NCBI GenBank assembly: GCA_963736525.1
Contig: CAVTPF010000014.1
Span: forward strand, 310,001 to 374,000
DNA: 64,000 nt
Reading direction: 5' to 3'
DNA from: Bog-473 sp963736525
GTDB taxonomy: Bacteria > Actinomycetota > Acidimicrobiia > Acidimicrobiales > RAAP-2
Part shown: one piece after another, positions 1 to 7,707 of the stretch
Numbering within the stretch: the stretch's first letter is position 1
How the letters are laid out: the number at the start of each line of letters is the position of its first letter
Notes under the pieces: model-generated
Told to the model about the DNA's origin: nothing
The model's input: the letters and a program-made list of their open reading frames with translations, nothing else
The model's database searches: none
Made by a program: the position numbers and the translations under genes

Positions 1-89
1 GCGGACTCGTCGGCCAGGTTCCGCCAGGCCACGCCGTCGGGGAACGCACGTGCGAGCGCCGACAACAGCTGGGGCTGCAGCAGTGTCAT
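1..89 (-). CDS. Acyl-CoA synthetase (AMP-binding), N-terminal fragment
   Basis: A minus-strand reading frame starts at an ATG at 89 and runs off the left edge. The 29 visible residues begin MTLLQPQLLSAL and contain AFPDGVAWRNLADES. This resembles the N-terminus of fatty-acid or steroid CoA ligases, where a 'PDxxAWR' segment precedes the first AMP-binding motifs. No catalytic motif is inside the window, so the family call is an inference from this short stretch. It begins only 13 bases after the stop of the phosphotriesterase-like gene on the same strand, so the two are probably co-transcribed. Confidence 0.5.
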   Translation of the reverse strand, partial: MTLLQPQLLSALARAFPDGVAWRNLADES

Positions 90-102
90 GCCGCCGGGAG
101 CA

Positions 103-1074
103 TCAGTAGGGGTCGCCGCCCTCGAGAATCGTGCGGGGGTTGTCGACGAGCATCGTCGTGATGTCGGCTTCGCTGATGCCGCGCTCGCGCATGGCAGGGA
201 GTACCTCGTCGGATATGTAGGTCCAGCGCCAATTCTGCGACCCGTCCATGACGGCGCGTGGAAACCAGTCGACGAAGCACATGGCGTCGTGCGAGAGCAC
301 GATGCGATCGGCGTAGCCACGCGCGCACAGGCGGCCCACGGCGTCGACCCGCTCCTCGAGGGTGATGCCGGGCAAGCCGAAATGGTCGAAGCCGAGGTAC
401 GAGCCGTTGTCGATCAGGCTCTGGTGGTAGTCGGTGCTCACCGTGCCGCCACAGTGGCCGATGACCACCCGGCCCAGGTCGACACCTTCCTCCTTGAAGA
501 TGCGCTGTTGCTCGAGCCCCCACGGCTCTGGCGGCGTCGGCGTGTGGGTCGTGATCGGCGTCCCGGTCGCACGGTGGGCCTGTGCCACGGCGCGCAGCAC
601 CCGTTCGACTCCCGGCGTGATGCCGGGCCGGTCAGACGCACACTTGAGGATGCCTGCTCGCACTGCGGACGTGCCGATGCCCTCGGTGATCTCGCGGACG
701 AAGAGGCCGACCATCGGCTCGGGGCCGCCCAACACGGTGCCCGGGCCCCTGAAGTGGAAGTACATCGGGACGTCGTTGTAGGTGTACACGCCCGTTGCAA
801 CCACGACGTTGATCTCCGGCACTCGTTCGGCGATCGCGGCGATCCGGGGGATGTGCCGGCCCAGTCCCACGACGGTGAGATCGACGAGCGTGTCGATCCC
901 GTGCTGCTTCAGCTCCCGCAATTTGGTCACGGCACGATCCCGCTCGGCCGTCTCGTCCCATTCCCCGGCCGGTTTCTCGATCTCCGGGCTCAGGACGAAG
1001 ATGTGCTCGTGCATGAGGGTGCGCCCCAGGTGCGCTGCGTCGACCGGCCCTTGCACCGTGTTGATCTGGGACAT
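103..1074 (-). CDS. Phosphotriesterase-family metal-dependent hydrolase
   Basis: A 323-residue amidohydrolase-superfamily protein, the usual length for the PTE/PHP family. The bimetal ligands expected for the TIM barrel are visible: HEH at residues 22-24, a candidate carbamylated lysine K144 in AGILKCA, H177 in TTHT, H207 in IGHCGG, and D263 in LSHDAM. Family members act as lactonases, phosphotriesterases or amide hydrolases, and the sequence does not say which. It lies upstream of a probable acyl-CoA ligase on the same strand. Together with the P450 and FadE genes elsewhere in the window, this suggests catabolism of lipid- or steroid-like compounds. The ATG at 1072-1074 gives a normal N-terminus (MSQINTVQG). 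Confidence 0.85.
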   Translation of the reverse strand: MSQINTVQGPVDAAHLGRTLMHEHIFVLSPEIEKPAGEWDETAERDRAVTKLRELKQHGIDTLVDLTVVGLGRHIPRIAAIAERVPEINVVVATGVYTYNDVPMYFHFRGPGTVLGGPEPMVGLFVREITEGIGTSAVRAGILKCASDRPGITPGVERVLRAVAQAHRATGTPITTHTPTPPEPWGLEQQRIFKEEGVDLGRVVIGHCGGTVSTDYHQSLIDNGSYLGFDHFGLPGITLEERVDAVGRLCARGYADRIVLSHDAMCFVDWFPRAVMDGSQNWRWTYISDEVLPAMRERGISEADITTMLVDNPRTILEGGDPY

Positions 1075-1257
1075 GACCCCCCTTGCCGGCCGTCACCCGG
1101 TCGGCGCGGCTGATCGTAGCGGCGCCCGCCGATTCGGGGCGGCGTCCGTGGGGCACAATGTCACAGCAGGCCCACAGCGGGTCTTGCGAGCGTGTCGATT
1201 CGAGCATGGTGGGATAGGGGCGTCCTCACCGCAGAGGTACAGAGGTACTCCGTCCAC

Positions 1258-1581
1258 ATGTCACCCGTCGCCCAGCCGAACACACCCGAGAGCAGGGAGA
1301 AGATCCACTCACGGCTGCGCGCCCTCACCCGTGTGTCCGTCCTCGCCGCTACGGGGTTCACTGCTGCCATGGCCATTCTGGTGGCGCACGAGCACGCCGG
1401 GACGTCCGCCTCACCGGCCGACGGCACCCGCTCCGGTGCCAGCTCGTCCAGCTCCTCTTCCAGCTCGTCGTCGGGGAACACGGGTAAGTCAGGTAACTCG
1501 GGGAACACCGGCAGTTCGACCTCGATACCTGCGACCACCCCGATGAGGCCGGTCATCACGTCCGGGGGGTCCTCGAGGTGA
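1258..1581 (+). CDS. Small membrane-anchored Ser/Thr-rich protein in redox operon
   Basis: A 107-residue protein from the ATG at 1258. It has a basic N-terminus, one hydrophobic segment (about residues 26-42, VSVLAATGFTAAMAILV), then a Ser/Gly/Asn/Thr-rich tail with a run of 11 serines and the ending PVITSGGSSR. No known domain is recognised. The stop overlaps the start of the ApbE gene (GTGA), so the two are translationally coupled. In related operons the first gene often encodes an extracytoplasmic FMN-binding protein that ApbE flavinylates. This protein has a similar membrane anchor and an exported Ser/Thr tail but lacks a recognisable FMN-binding domain. It may be a reduced carrier or simply an accessory subunit. 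Confidence 0.6.
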   Translation: MSPVAQPNTPESREKIHSRLRALTRVSVLAATGFTAAMAILVAHEHAGTSASPADGTRSGASSSSSSSSSSSGNTGKSGNSGNTGSSTSIPATTPMRPVITSGGSSR

Positions 1582-2528
1582 GGTACGCCGCCGACATCCG
1601 TGAGCCCGTCCTGTTCACCCGCTCCTTCCGGGCTCTCGGCACCACGGCGACGGTCGTCGTCCAGGACGGGGGGGCGGCCGACCACGCCGAACGTGCGCTC
1701 GCCGCAGAGCTCCAGGCGATCGATGTGGCTTGTAGCCGGTTTCGCAACGACTCGGAGCTCCAGATGCTGCACGGCGCAGCGGGGCGTCCCGTCGTGGTGA
1801 GCGAACTCTTGTTCGAGGCGCTCGCAGTGGCTCTGGACACGGCAGAGCGCACCGGCGGCGCCGTCGATCCGACGATCGGCAACGCGCTCGCCGCCCTTGG
1901 CTACGACGCCGACCTCGACGAGGTGCGGTCGCGCCGCGCGCCGCCGCCGCGCGCGCTCGGGTCCGTGGCGGGCTACTCGCACGTGCAGCTCAATCCGCGG
2001 GATCGCACCGTCCGTATCCCACGCGGCGTGCGGCTCGACCTCGGTTCGACCGCCAAGGCGCTGGCCGCTGACCGCGCTGCGGCCCGGATTGCTGCGAACG
2101 TCGGAGGGGGGGTGCTGGTCAGCCTCGGGGGCGATGTCGCCGTGGCCGGCCCAGCGCCGGCGGGGGGATGGGCCGTCGGCATCGCCCGGGAATCGTCGAC
2201 CCCAGCCGAGCAGGTCGACCAGGTGGTGGCCATCACGCACGGCGGTCTGGCCAGCTCGGCCACGGCCGTCCGGGCCTGGACGGCGGGCGGCCGTGAAGTT
2301 CACCACATCGTCGACCCGCGCACCGGCGACTGCGCCGAACCGTATTGGGTCTTGGTGTCCGCCACCGGCGGCAGCTGCGTGGAGGCCAACCAGGTGAGCA
2401 CCGCGGCCATCGTCTGGGGCGCAACGGCTCTGGAGAAGCTCCCGGGGTTCGACCAGGCCGTGCGGCTCGTCCGCCACGACGGCAAGGTCTTCTCCGTGAA
2501 CGGGTGGCCGATGGAGTCGACGTCGTGA
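1578..2528 (+). CDS. apbE: ApbE-family FAD:protein FMN transferase
   Basis: A 316-residue protein starting at a GTG that overlaps the previous stop. ApbE enzymes use FAD and Mg2+ to attach FMN covalently to a Thr or Ser of an exported partner protein. Family blocks are visible: VSLGGDVAV near the middle, DLGSTAKALAADRAA (the usual DLGG-AKG-A-D block), and HHIVDPRTG followed by a hydrophobic strand near the C-terminus. No clear signal peptide is seen, so where it acts is uncertain. It sits between a Ser/Thr-rich membrane protein and a heme membrane protein. Both junctions are 4-base GTGA overlaps, which points to one operon for a membrane electron-transfer system. Confidence 0.88.
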   Translation: MRYAADIREPVLFTRSFRALGTTATVVVQDGGAADHAERALAAELQAIDVACSRFRNDSELQMLHGAAGRPVVVSELLFEALAVALDTAERTGGAVDPTIGNALAALGYDADLDEVRSRRAPPPRALGSVAGYSHVQLNPRDRTVRIPRGVRLDLGSTAKALAADRAAARIAANVGGGVLVSLGGDVAVAGPAPAGGWAVGIARESSTPAEQVDQVVAITHGGLASSATAVRAWTAGGREVHHIVDPRTGDCAEPYWVLVSATGGSCVEANQVSTAAIVWGATALEKLPGFDQAVRLVRHDGKVFSVNGWPMESTS

Positions 2529-3148
2529 GCTCGACATCCCTCTGGTACGCGACCCGCGCCAGCGGCATCATGGCGCTGATCCTGCTCACCGCGACCATGG
2601 TGCTGGGCATCACCACGACCACCCGCGCCCGATCCCGCACGTGGCCCGGCTTCGCGCAGCAGGAGATGCACCGTCGGATCTCCATGATCGCCGTTGTCTT
2701 CGTCGGGATCCACGTGGTCACCAGCGTGCTGGACACGTACGTGAACATCAGCTGGGCCGCCATCGTCGTCCCGTTCACGTCGAGTTATGGGCGGTTCTGG
2801 GTCGGTGTGGGGGCCGTCGCGCTCGATCTGATGGTCGCCGTGTTCGTGACCAGCCTGCTGCGCGCCCGCATGCGGCCGGGAACGTGGCGAGCCGTGCACT
2901 GGCTCGCCTACGCGAGCTGGCCGGTGGCCCTCGCCCATACCTTCGGCATGGGGACCGACTCGCGCGAGACCTGGGTGATCGCACTCGGCGTCGCCTGTGT
3001 CGCCTCGGTCCTGGTCGCTCTGGCCTGGCGGCTCCGGGTGGTCGCCCGTCAGACCTCGGCGAGGACAGCACACGCGGCCGTGACCGGCGTGCCGCCCAAG
3101 CACCTCGCGCTGACCCACCCGAGCAGAGCGGGATCACGTCGTGCATAG
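2525..3148 (+). CDS. Ferric reductase-like transmembrane cytochrome b
   Basis: A 207-residue protein with about five to six hydrophobic helices, starting at GTG 2525 (GTGA overlap with apbE). Four histidines, H49, H63, H125 and H138, fall in two membrane helices with 13-residue spacing in each pair. This is the pattern of bis-heme b proteins of the ferric reductase/YedZ/NOX superfamily. It has no attached FAD/NAD domain, so electrons must come from separate proteins. The NuoF-like protein and ferredoxin immediately downstream are obvious donors. The product probably carries electrons across the membrane to a flavoprotein or other acceptor. Confidence 0.78.
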   Translation: MSSTSLWYATRASGIMALILLTATMVLGITTTTRARSRTWPGFAQQEMHRRISMIAVVFVGIHVVTSVLDTYVNISWAAIVVPFTSSYGRFWVGVGAVALDLMVAVFVTSLLRARMRPGTWRAVHWLAYASWPVALAHTFGMGTDSRETWVIALGVACVASVLVALAWRLRVVARQTSARTAHAAVTGVPPKHLALTHPSRAGSRRA

Positions 3149-4424
3149 CGTGAGTGAAACCGCCCCCACGACCGGGCGCTACCGACTCCTTGGCCATCCG
3201 ACTGATCTGGCCGGCCACGTGGCAACGCTCGGTCCGGCACCGCTCCCTTCCCCGGGTGCCCGCGGCTGGCGGGAGGCCTTCGTGTCGATGCTCGAGGCGT
3301 CCGGGCTCGGGGGGCGGGGAGGGGCGGGTTTTCCGGCCGCCATCAAGCTGGCAGTCGCACATGCCGCCGGGGGCGGCGGCACTCTCGTGGTGAACGCCAT
3401 GGAGGGTGAGCCCGCCAGCGACAAGGACAAGCTGCTCCTGATCAGGTCGCCGCACCTGGTGCTCGACGGCGCCCAGCTGCTCGCCGCGGCCAGCGGTGCG
3501 CGGCGGATCACCGTGTGCGTGCCCGAGGGCCGCGAGCATGTCGCGGCCGCGGTGTCGGTGGCGATGGCCGAACGGGTCGCTGCCCGCACGGCACCGGTGC
3601 CCGAAGACCTGGTCCGACCTCCCGACCGGTTCGTGGCCGGCGAGGAGTCGGCCTTGGCGCGCTGGGTCGAGTCGGGCCACTCCCTCCCGTCCTTCCGGCC
3701 CGACAAGGGGACGGCTCTGCGCATCGGTCACAAGGGCGCGCTCGTGCACAACGCCGAGACGTTGGCGCACGTGGCCATGATCTCCCGCACCGGACCGGAC
3801 GCCTTTCGTGCCCACGGGTTGGTGGAGGATCCCGGGACTTCGCTTGTCACCATCTCCGGCGCCGTCGAGCACCCGGGCGTCGTCGAGGTGGACCGGGGCA
3901 CGCCGCTCGTCGACATCGCCAACCGGGCGACGCCGACCGGTCCGGCCCAGGCCCTCTTGGTCGGCGGGTACGGCGGCTCGTGGGTCGGTCCCGAACACTT
4001 CACGACGCCCTACGCCTCCCTTTCGCTGCGCGCCGTCGGGGCCACCGCCGGGGTGGGCATCATCATCGTGCTCGGCCAGGGCGCGTGCGGGCTGACGGAG
4101 ACCGCGCGCATCGCTCACTACATGGCGGGCCAGAGCGCGGGCCAGTGCGGGCCATGCGTGTACGGGTTGCCCGCCATCGCCGACGACGTGACGCGGCTCG
4201 CGTACGGGCGCGTGGACCCCGGGTTGATGGCGCGGCTGGAGCGCAGGCTGCGCCAGGTGGACGGCCGAGGTGCATGCCGGCACCCGGACGGCGCCGTGAA
4301 CCTGGTGCGCAGCGCCCTGCGAGTCTTCGCCGCCGACGTGGGTTCGCACGCCCGCGGGGCGTTGTGCCCACACTGGAACAGCGCGTCCCAGCTCCGGTTC
4401 CCCCAGCTTCCCAGGGCTGCGTGA
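3141..4424 (+). CDS. NuoF-like NADH dehydrogenase (51 kDa-type) flavoprotein
   Basis: A 427-residue protein from GTG 3141, overlapping the cytochrome gene by 8 bases. FMN/NADH-site motifs of complex I NuoF are present: GLGGRGGAGFPAAIK, NAMEGEPASDKDK, and HNAETLAHV (the NxETL motif). An SLBB-like middle region and a C-terminal Fe-S region follow. In NuoF the cluster motif reads SCGxCxPCR; here it reads SAGQCGPCV, so the first cysteine is alanine. A further Cys occurs in GRGACRHPDG. The protein therefore probably oxidises NADH with FMN, but its cluster may be incomplete or use another ligand (ALC near the end). It is not part of a complex I operon. Confidence 0.82.
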   Translation: MHSVSETAPTTGRYRLLGHPTDLAGHVATLGPAPLPSPGARGWREAFVSMLEASGLGGRGGAGFPAAIKLAVAHAAGGGGTLVVNAMEGEPASDKDKLLLIRSPHLVLDGAQLLAAASGARRITVCVPEGREHVAAAVSVAMAERVAARTAPVPEDLVRPPDRFVAGEESALARWVESGHSLPSFRPDKGTALRIGHKGALVHNAETLAHVAMISRTGPDAFRAHGLVEDPGTSLVTISGAVEHPGVVEVDRGTPLVDIANRATPTGPAQALLVGGYGGSWVGPEHFTTPYASLSLRAVGATAGVGIIIVLGQGACGLTETARIAHYMAGQSAGQCGPCVYGLPAIADDVTRLAYGRVDPGLMARLERRLRQVDGRGACRHPDGAVNLVRSALRVFAADVGSHARGALCPHWNSASQLRFPQLPRAA

Positions 4425-4425
4425 G

Positions 4426-4635
4426 ATGATCCGCATCCTCATCGACCCGGTCGCCTGCGACGCCTACGGCTACTGCGCCGAACTGTTGCCCGAGGCCATC
4501 ACCCTCGACGAGTGGGGCTATCCGATCGTGGACGGCACGCCGCTGCCCGCCGATCTGGTGGATGCGGCCAAGCGGGCGGCGCGGGACTGTCCACGCCGTG
4601 CCGTCACCGTGCGAGAGCGCAAAGGAGCTCGCTGA
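4426..4635 (+). CDS. Small single-cluster ferredoxin
   Basis: A 69-residue acidic ferredoxin starting one base after the NuoF-like stop. Cysteines are C11, C17 and C55-Pro56. The Cx5C...CP pattern has only three of the four ligands of a [4Fe-4S] ferredoxin, so a [3Fe-4S] cluster is likely, as in actinobacterial P450-partner ferredoxins. Here the neighbours suggest it shuttles electrons between the NuoF-like flavoprotein and the bis-heme membrane protein. The P450 at 8.1-9.4 kb is another possible partner, which the context does not favour. Confidence 0.88.
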   Translation: MIRILIDPVACDAYGYCAELLPEAITLDEWGYPIVDGTPLPADLVDAAKRAARDCPRRAVTVRERKGAR

Positions 4636-4690
4636 GGTCCGCCGGCATCAGAATGGTCTGGTGGGCGGCGACGGACGCAAGGACGGGGGC

Positions 4691-5155
4691 GTGATCTCCG
4701 CCGGGCTGGTGATAAGGCCCGCCGCCGAGGCCGATCTCGACCGGGCCGTTCAGCTCCTCGTCCTCGGCGCCGTGCCCGGCGCGCCCGTCCGGGAGGACCC
4801 AACCGAGCTCGAGCCGTACCGTGCCGCGCTGCGCGAGATCCGCGACTCGGGCGCCACCGTGCTGGTGGCCGAGCTCGGCGGGGAAGTGATCGGCGTGTGC
4901 CAGCTGATCGTGTTCCGGCACCTGCAGGCACACGGTGGCCGCTGCGCCGAGCTCGAGTCGGTCCACGTGCATCCCGCCCACAGGGGCACCGGGGTGGGCA
5001 CCGCCCTCGTGCGCGACGCCATCGGCCGGGCCCGGGAGATGGGGTGCTACCGCGTGCAACTCACCTCCAACGCGGCACGAGAGGACGCACACCGCTTCTA
5101 CGAGGGCCTGGGCTTCGCGCCGTCGCACGTTGGCTTCAAGATGCTCCTCGGCTGA
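4691..5155 (+). CDS. GNAT-family N-acetyltransferase
   Basis: A 154-residue single-domain GNAT protein. The acetyl-CoA binding motif is visible as VHPAHRGTGVGTALV (R-x-x-G-x-G), followed by the C-terminal Y/F segment AHRFYEGLGFAPSHVGFK typical of small-molecule or amino-acid acetyltransferases. The start is chosen at GTG 4691, after an AAGGA-like Shine-Dalgarno. An in-frame GTG at 4661 is an alternative. The substrate is unknown. The last 20 bases overlap the 3' end of the convergent ATP-grasp gene. Confidence 0.82.
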   Translation: MISAGLVIRPAAEADLDRAVQLLVLGAVPGAPVREDPTELEPYRAALREIRDSGATVLVAELGGEVIGVCQLIVFRHLQAHGGRCAELESVHVHPAHRGTGVGTALVRDAIGRAREMGCYRVQLTSNAAREDAHRFYEGLGFAPSHVGFKMLLG

Positions 5156-6386
5156 CGCCACGCGCGGGGGCGACCTCGCACAGCGTGCGCCACCCCTGCG
5201 GGCTGAGGGCGTAGCCGGCGACGGCGCTGCCGGTGAACCAACGGTAGGACGCGGGGCGGACCAGGGTCGCGGCGGTGGCCGCGATGGGCAGCGACACGGT
5301 GCGCCAGTCACCCCTCAGCGGCAGGAGCTCTTCGCGCGACCCTGCGTAGTCGCCGCGGTGGGTCAGCGCACTGGCCAGCTCGGTCGCCACCGCGCGGCGC
5401 CGGCCGCACCGCTGCGCCGCGCCGAGAATCGCCATGAGCAACTGGTGGGTCGTCACGCCCGTTCGGGACGCGTGGTCCGCTGGTGACGCGCCGCCGGTGG
5501 CCGCGGCCAGCAGGGCGCCGACGAGGTCGGTGCCCGCCGCCCTGGCGTTGCCCGGTTCGACGAGGCGCGGGTTGACGTCGATCACCTGCGGTCCGTCGGG
5601 CGTCTCGATGGCGTCGACCGAGAGGGCCCCGTGCCACCCGAGGCGGCGACCCAGGCGGCCCAGCGCCTCGCGCAGCACGGGAACCTCGGTACTCCGCTTC
5701 ACCGACGCGCTGCCGTTCACGCCCTCGCGCACGCGCTCGTTGGCGTGGAACGCGACCAACGTCCCGGCATTGAAGACGCTTTGGGCCATGACCAGGCGGC
5801 CTTCGGACGCCTCCTGCACGAGCACGCCTCCGTCCGCCGCCGCGCCGCCGCTCAGGAAACGCCCGACGGCTTCGCCGAGCTGGCCGGGGTCCTCGACCCG
5901 GAGGACGCCGGTCGAAGCCGTGCCGACCGGAGCCTTGATGTAGGCGGGGAAGTTGGTCCAGGCGTCGAGTCCCGAGGTGTCCTGCACCACGACGGCACGG
6001 GGTTGGGCGACACCAGCCTCGGACAAGGTCGCGCGGGCTGCAACCTTGTCCTGCAGGCGCCGCAGGGCGGCGAACGGCGGCACGGCCGTGCGCAGGCCGG
6101 CTGCGGTCAGGCGCGCCAGTTGGTGGGAGAGCACGGTCACCTGCTCCTGCGTGGGGAAGATCACCTCGACGTCGAGGGCGACGGCGTGCTCGACCAGTGC
6201 GTCGAACCACGCCAACGGGTCCTCTCCGAACGGGGGGACGCGTACGAGGTGCCGCACGTGGCGGGTGAAGCGGGCCAGGCAGAAGGGGTCGCTGACCGCT
6301 GCGAGGACCTCGTGGCCGAGCTCGTCGAGCGCGGTGGCGACCTGCCGGGAAGCCAGACCCGACCCCTCGGTCATGAGGACCCTCAC
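5136..6386 (-). CDS. ATP-grasp domain protein (carboxylate-amine ligase type)
   Basis: A 416-residue protein. It has an N-terminal Rossmann-like segment (MRVLMTEGSGLASRQVATAL), a central ATP-grasp fold with YIKAPVGTASTGV and QEASEG, and the Mg/ATP site VDAIETPDGPQVIDVNPRLVEPGN. The last block resembles carbamoyl-phosphate-synthase and D-Ala ligase-like enzymes. Such proteins join a carboxylate to an amine or thiol with ATP. The substrates are unknown. The start is set at GTG 6386, which lies 7 bases after a TATACT box and would give a leaderless mRNA. Longer in-frame starts would translate through that promoter. It is divergent from the gene at 6470. Confidence 0.8.
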   Translation of the reverse strand: MRVLMTEGSGLASRQVATALDELGHEVLAAVSDPFCLARFTRHVRHLVRVPPFGEDPLAWFDALVEHAVALDVEVIFPTQEQVTVLSHQLARLTAAGLRTAVPPFAALRRLQDKVAARATLSEAGVAQPRAVVVQDTSGLDAWTNFPAYIKAPVGTASTGVLRVEDPGQLGEAVGRFLSGGAAADGGVLVQEASEGRLVMAQSVFNAGTLVAFHANERVREGVNGSASVKRSTEVPVLREALGRLGRRLGWHGALSVDAIETPDGPQVIDVNPRLVEPGNARAAGTDLVGALLAAATGGASPADHASRTGVTTHQLLMAILGAAQRCGRRRAVATELASALTHRGDYAGSREELLPLRGDWRTVSLPIAATAATLVRPASYRWFTGSAVAGYALSPQGWRTLCEVAPARGVSRGAS

Positions 6387-6422
6387 GGAGATAAGTATAT
6401 AACACATAGAAATGAAATCCCA
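6386..6422 (-). promoter_or_regulatory. Leaderless promoter for ATP-grasp gene
   Basis: On the minus strand a TATACT -10 box (6399 to 6394) lies 7 bases before the GTG start at 6386. The -35 region at 17-bp spacing (6422 to 6417, TGGGAT) is weak. The AT-rich character stands out from the surrounding GC-rich DNA. No Shine-Dalgarno is possible in so short a leader. Confidence 0.5.
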
Positions 6423-6434
6423 TTTCACAGGCGG

Positions 6435-6469
6435 TTGCCTCGAGACAGGTAATGATGTAATTTGGTAAT
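6435..6469 (+). promoter_or_regulatory. Leaderless promoter for 201-aa hypothetical gene
   Basis: TTGCCT at 6435-6440, a 17-bp spacer, then TAATTT at 6458-6463. The A of the ATG at 6470 falls exactly at the expected transcription start, 7 bases past the -10 box. The promoter is back to back with the TATACT promoter of the divergent ATP-grasp gene. A short inverted repeat (GAAATG/CATTTC, about 6409-6426) lies between them. Confidence 0.55.
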
Positions 6470-7075
6470 ATGACCGAGGACACGAACGACATCCGAAAGG
6501 GCGCGCAGCGGGGCCGGCGGCGCTCCTCCAGCCCGCCGCCGTCGGGCCCCGAGCAGGAGCGCCTGATCGGGGCCTGGTTCGCCGGTCGGGTGCCCGACAC
6601 CTGGTTCGAGGGCAGCCCGAGCATCGAGATCGACGACGACGAGATCCAGGTCGTCGGCGCCCTGGCGCCCCCGCAGCTCCCCGCCGGCGCCGGTCAGGAC
6701 GAGGTGCGGGTGGCCGAGCAGGCCCGCATCAGCGGGTACCGCGAAGAGAGCCGGGCCGCTCGCATGCGCATCGCCGACGAGGCGCAGCCGGCCTTCCGCC
6801 GCACCGTGTCATGGGGCGCTGTCTGCGGCGGTTCCACGGTGCTCTTCACCACGGCGGGGGTGCCGGTCATGACGCGGCTGCGCATGGGTGACCGCCGCGT
6901 GCTCGACACGCTCATCGACGCCGGCGTGGCCCGCAGCCGGAGCGAGGCCCTGGCCTGGTGCGTGCGCCTGGTGGCCCAGCACGAGGCGGACTGGATCGCC
7001 GAGCTGCGTGACGCCATGTCGGCGGTGCAGGAAGTACGGGACCGCGGCCCCAGGGGCGGCGACAGCACCGCCTGA
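6470..7075 (+). CDS. Hypothetical protein with RHH-like C-terminus
   Basis: A 201-residue protein of unknown function. The first 30 residues are basic and Ser/Pro-rich, and an acidic stretch (IEIDDDEIQVVG) follows. A central segment around WGAVCGGSTVLFTTAGVPV is hydrophobic but short. The C-terminal 65 residues (MGDRRVLDTLIDAGVARSRS and on) look like a ribbon-helix-helix or small helical regulatory module, where 'ARSRSEALAWCVR' resembles the second helix of such proteins. This is a weak structural impression, not a family assignment. It has its own leaderless-type promoter and may control the divergent ATP-grasp gene. Confidence 0.6.
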   Translation: MTEDTNDIRKGAQRGRRRSSSPPPSGPEQERLIGAWFAGRVPDTWFEGSPSIEIDDDEIQVVGALAPPQLPAGAGQDEVRVAEQARISGYREESRAARMRIADEAQPAFRRTVSWGAVCGGSTVLFTTAGVPVMTRLRMGDRRVLDTLIDAGVARSRSEALAWCVRLVAQHEADWIAELRDAMSAVQEVRDRGPRGGDSTA

Positions 7076-7105
7076 GCGGCGCGGCGGGGCTGGGCTTGGC
7101 TCGGC

Positions 7106-7118
7106 GATACTGGGCGGC
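7106..7118 (+). promoter_or_regulatory. -10 box directly upstream of tetR-type gene
   Basis: GATACT at 7106-7111 is followed by 7 bases and then the GTG start at 7119, consistent with leaderless transcription. No convincing -35 hexamer is seen. Confidence 0.35.
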
Positions 7119-7682
7119 GTGGGACGACCCCCGCAGATCGACCGGAGCGCAGTGCTCGCCGCCAGCCTCGAACTGGCCGATGAGCAGGGCCTGTCTGCCG
7201 TGACCATGCAGGCGGTGGCGGACCGCCTCGGCGTCACCCCCATGGCCCTCTACCGCCACGTCGCCAACAAGGCGGACCTCCTCGACGGGGTGGTCGAGCG
7301 GATCCTGTGGGAGGTGGCGCTGCCCGACCCGGCCGACCCCTGGGCGGAGCGCCTGGCCATGTTGGCACGCGGCACCCGTGCTGCGGCGCTCCGCCACCCC
7401 CAGGTCTTCCCGCTCCTGTTGCAGCGCCCGGCGGTGACGCCCGGCGCCCGGCGGACGCGTGAGGCGGTCTATGCGGCGCTGCGCGACGCCGGCCTCGAGG
7501 AGCGGGACGCCGTCCAGCTGGAGAGGATCCTCGCCACCGCCATCCTCGGCTTCGCGGCCAGCGAGGCAGGCGGGAGGTTCGCCTCGCACTCGACCCGGCA
7601 GCTCGATGCCGACTTCCAGCTCCTCCAGGACACGCTGGCAGTCGCCGTGTTGCGTGCCGTGGAGCTCGCCACCGCCACCTGA
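7119..7682 (+). CDS. TetR/AcrR-family transcriptional regulator
   Basis: A 187-residue protein. The N-terminal helix-turn-helix (about residues 10-55) contains LADEQGLSAVTMQAVADRLG and VTPMALYRHVANKADLLDGV, the standard TetR DNA-binding signature. The C-terminal ligand-binding half is helical and unassigned. The start at GTG 7119 is supported by the closely spaced GATACT box. It precedes a carboxymuconolactone-decarboxylase-like gene by 25 bases, which may be a target. The inducer is unknown. Confidence 0.85.
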   Translation: MGRPPQIDRSAVLAASLELADEQGLSAVTMQAVADRLGVTPMALYRHVANKADLLDGVVERILWEVALPDPADPWAERLAMLARGTRAAALRHPQVFPLLLQRPAVTPGARRTREAVYAALRDAGLEERDAVQLERILATAILGFAASEAGGRFASHSTRQLDADFQLLQDTLAVAVLRAVELATAT

Positions 7683-7707
7683 CGCGCTCCGCGTGTCAGC
7701 ATGCGCC

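Noticed and set aside
1420..1480. A sequencing artefact in the run of 11 Ser codons of the small membrane protein.
   Set aside because: The codons vary (agc, tcg, tcc, tct), so it is a real Ser-rich tract rather than a homopolymer error.
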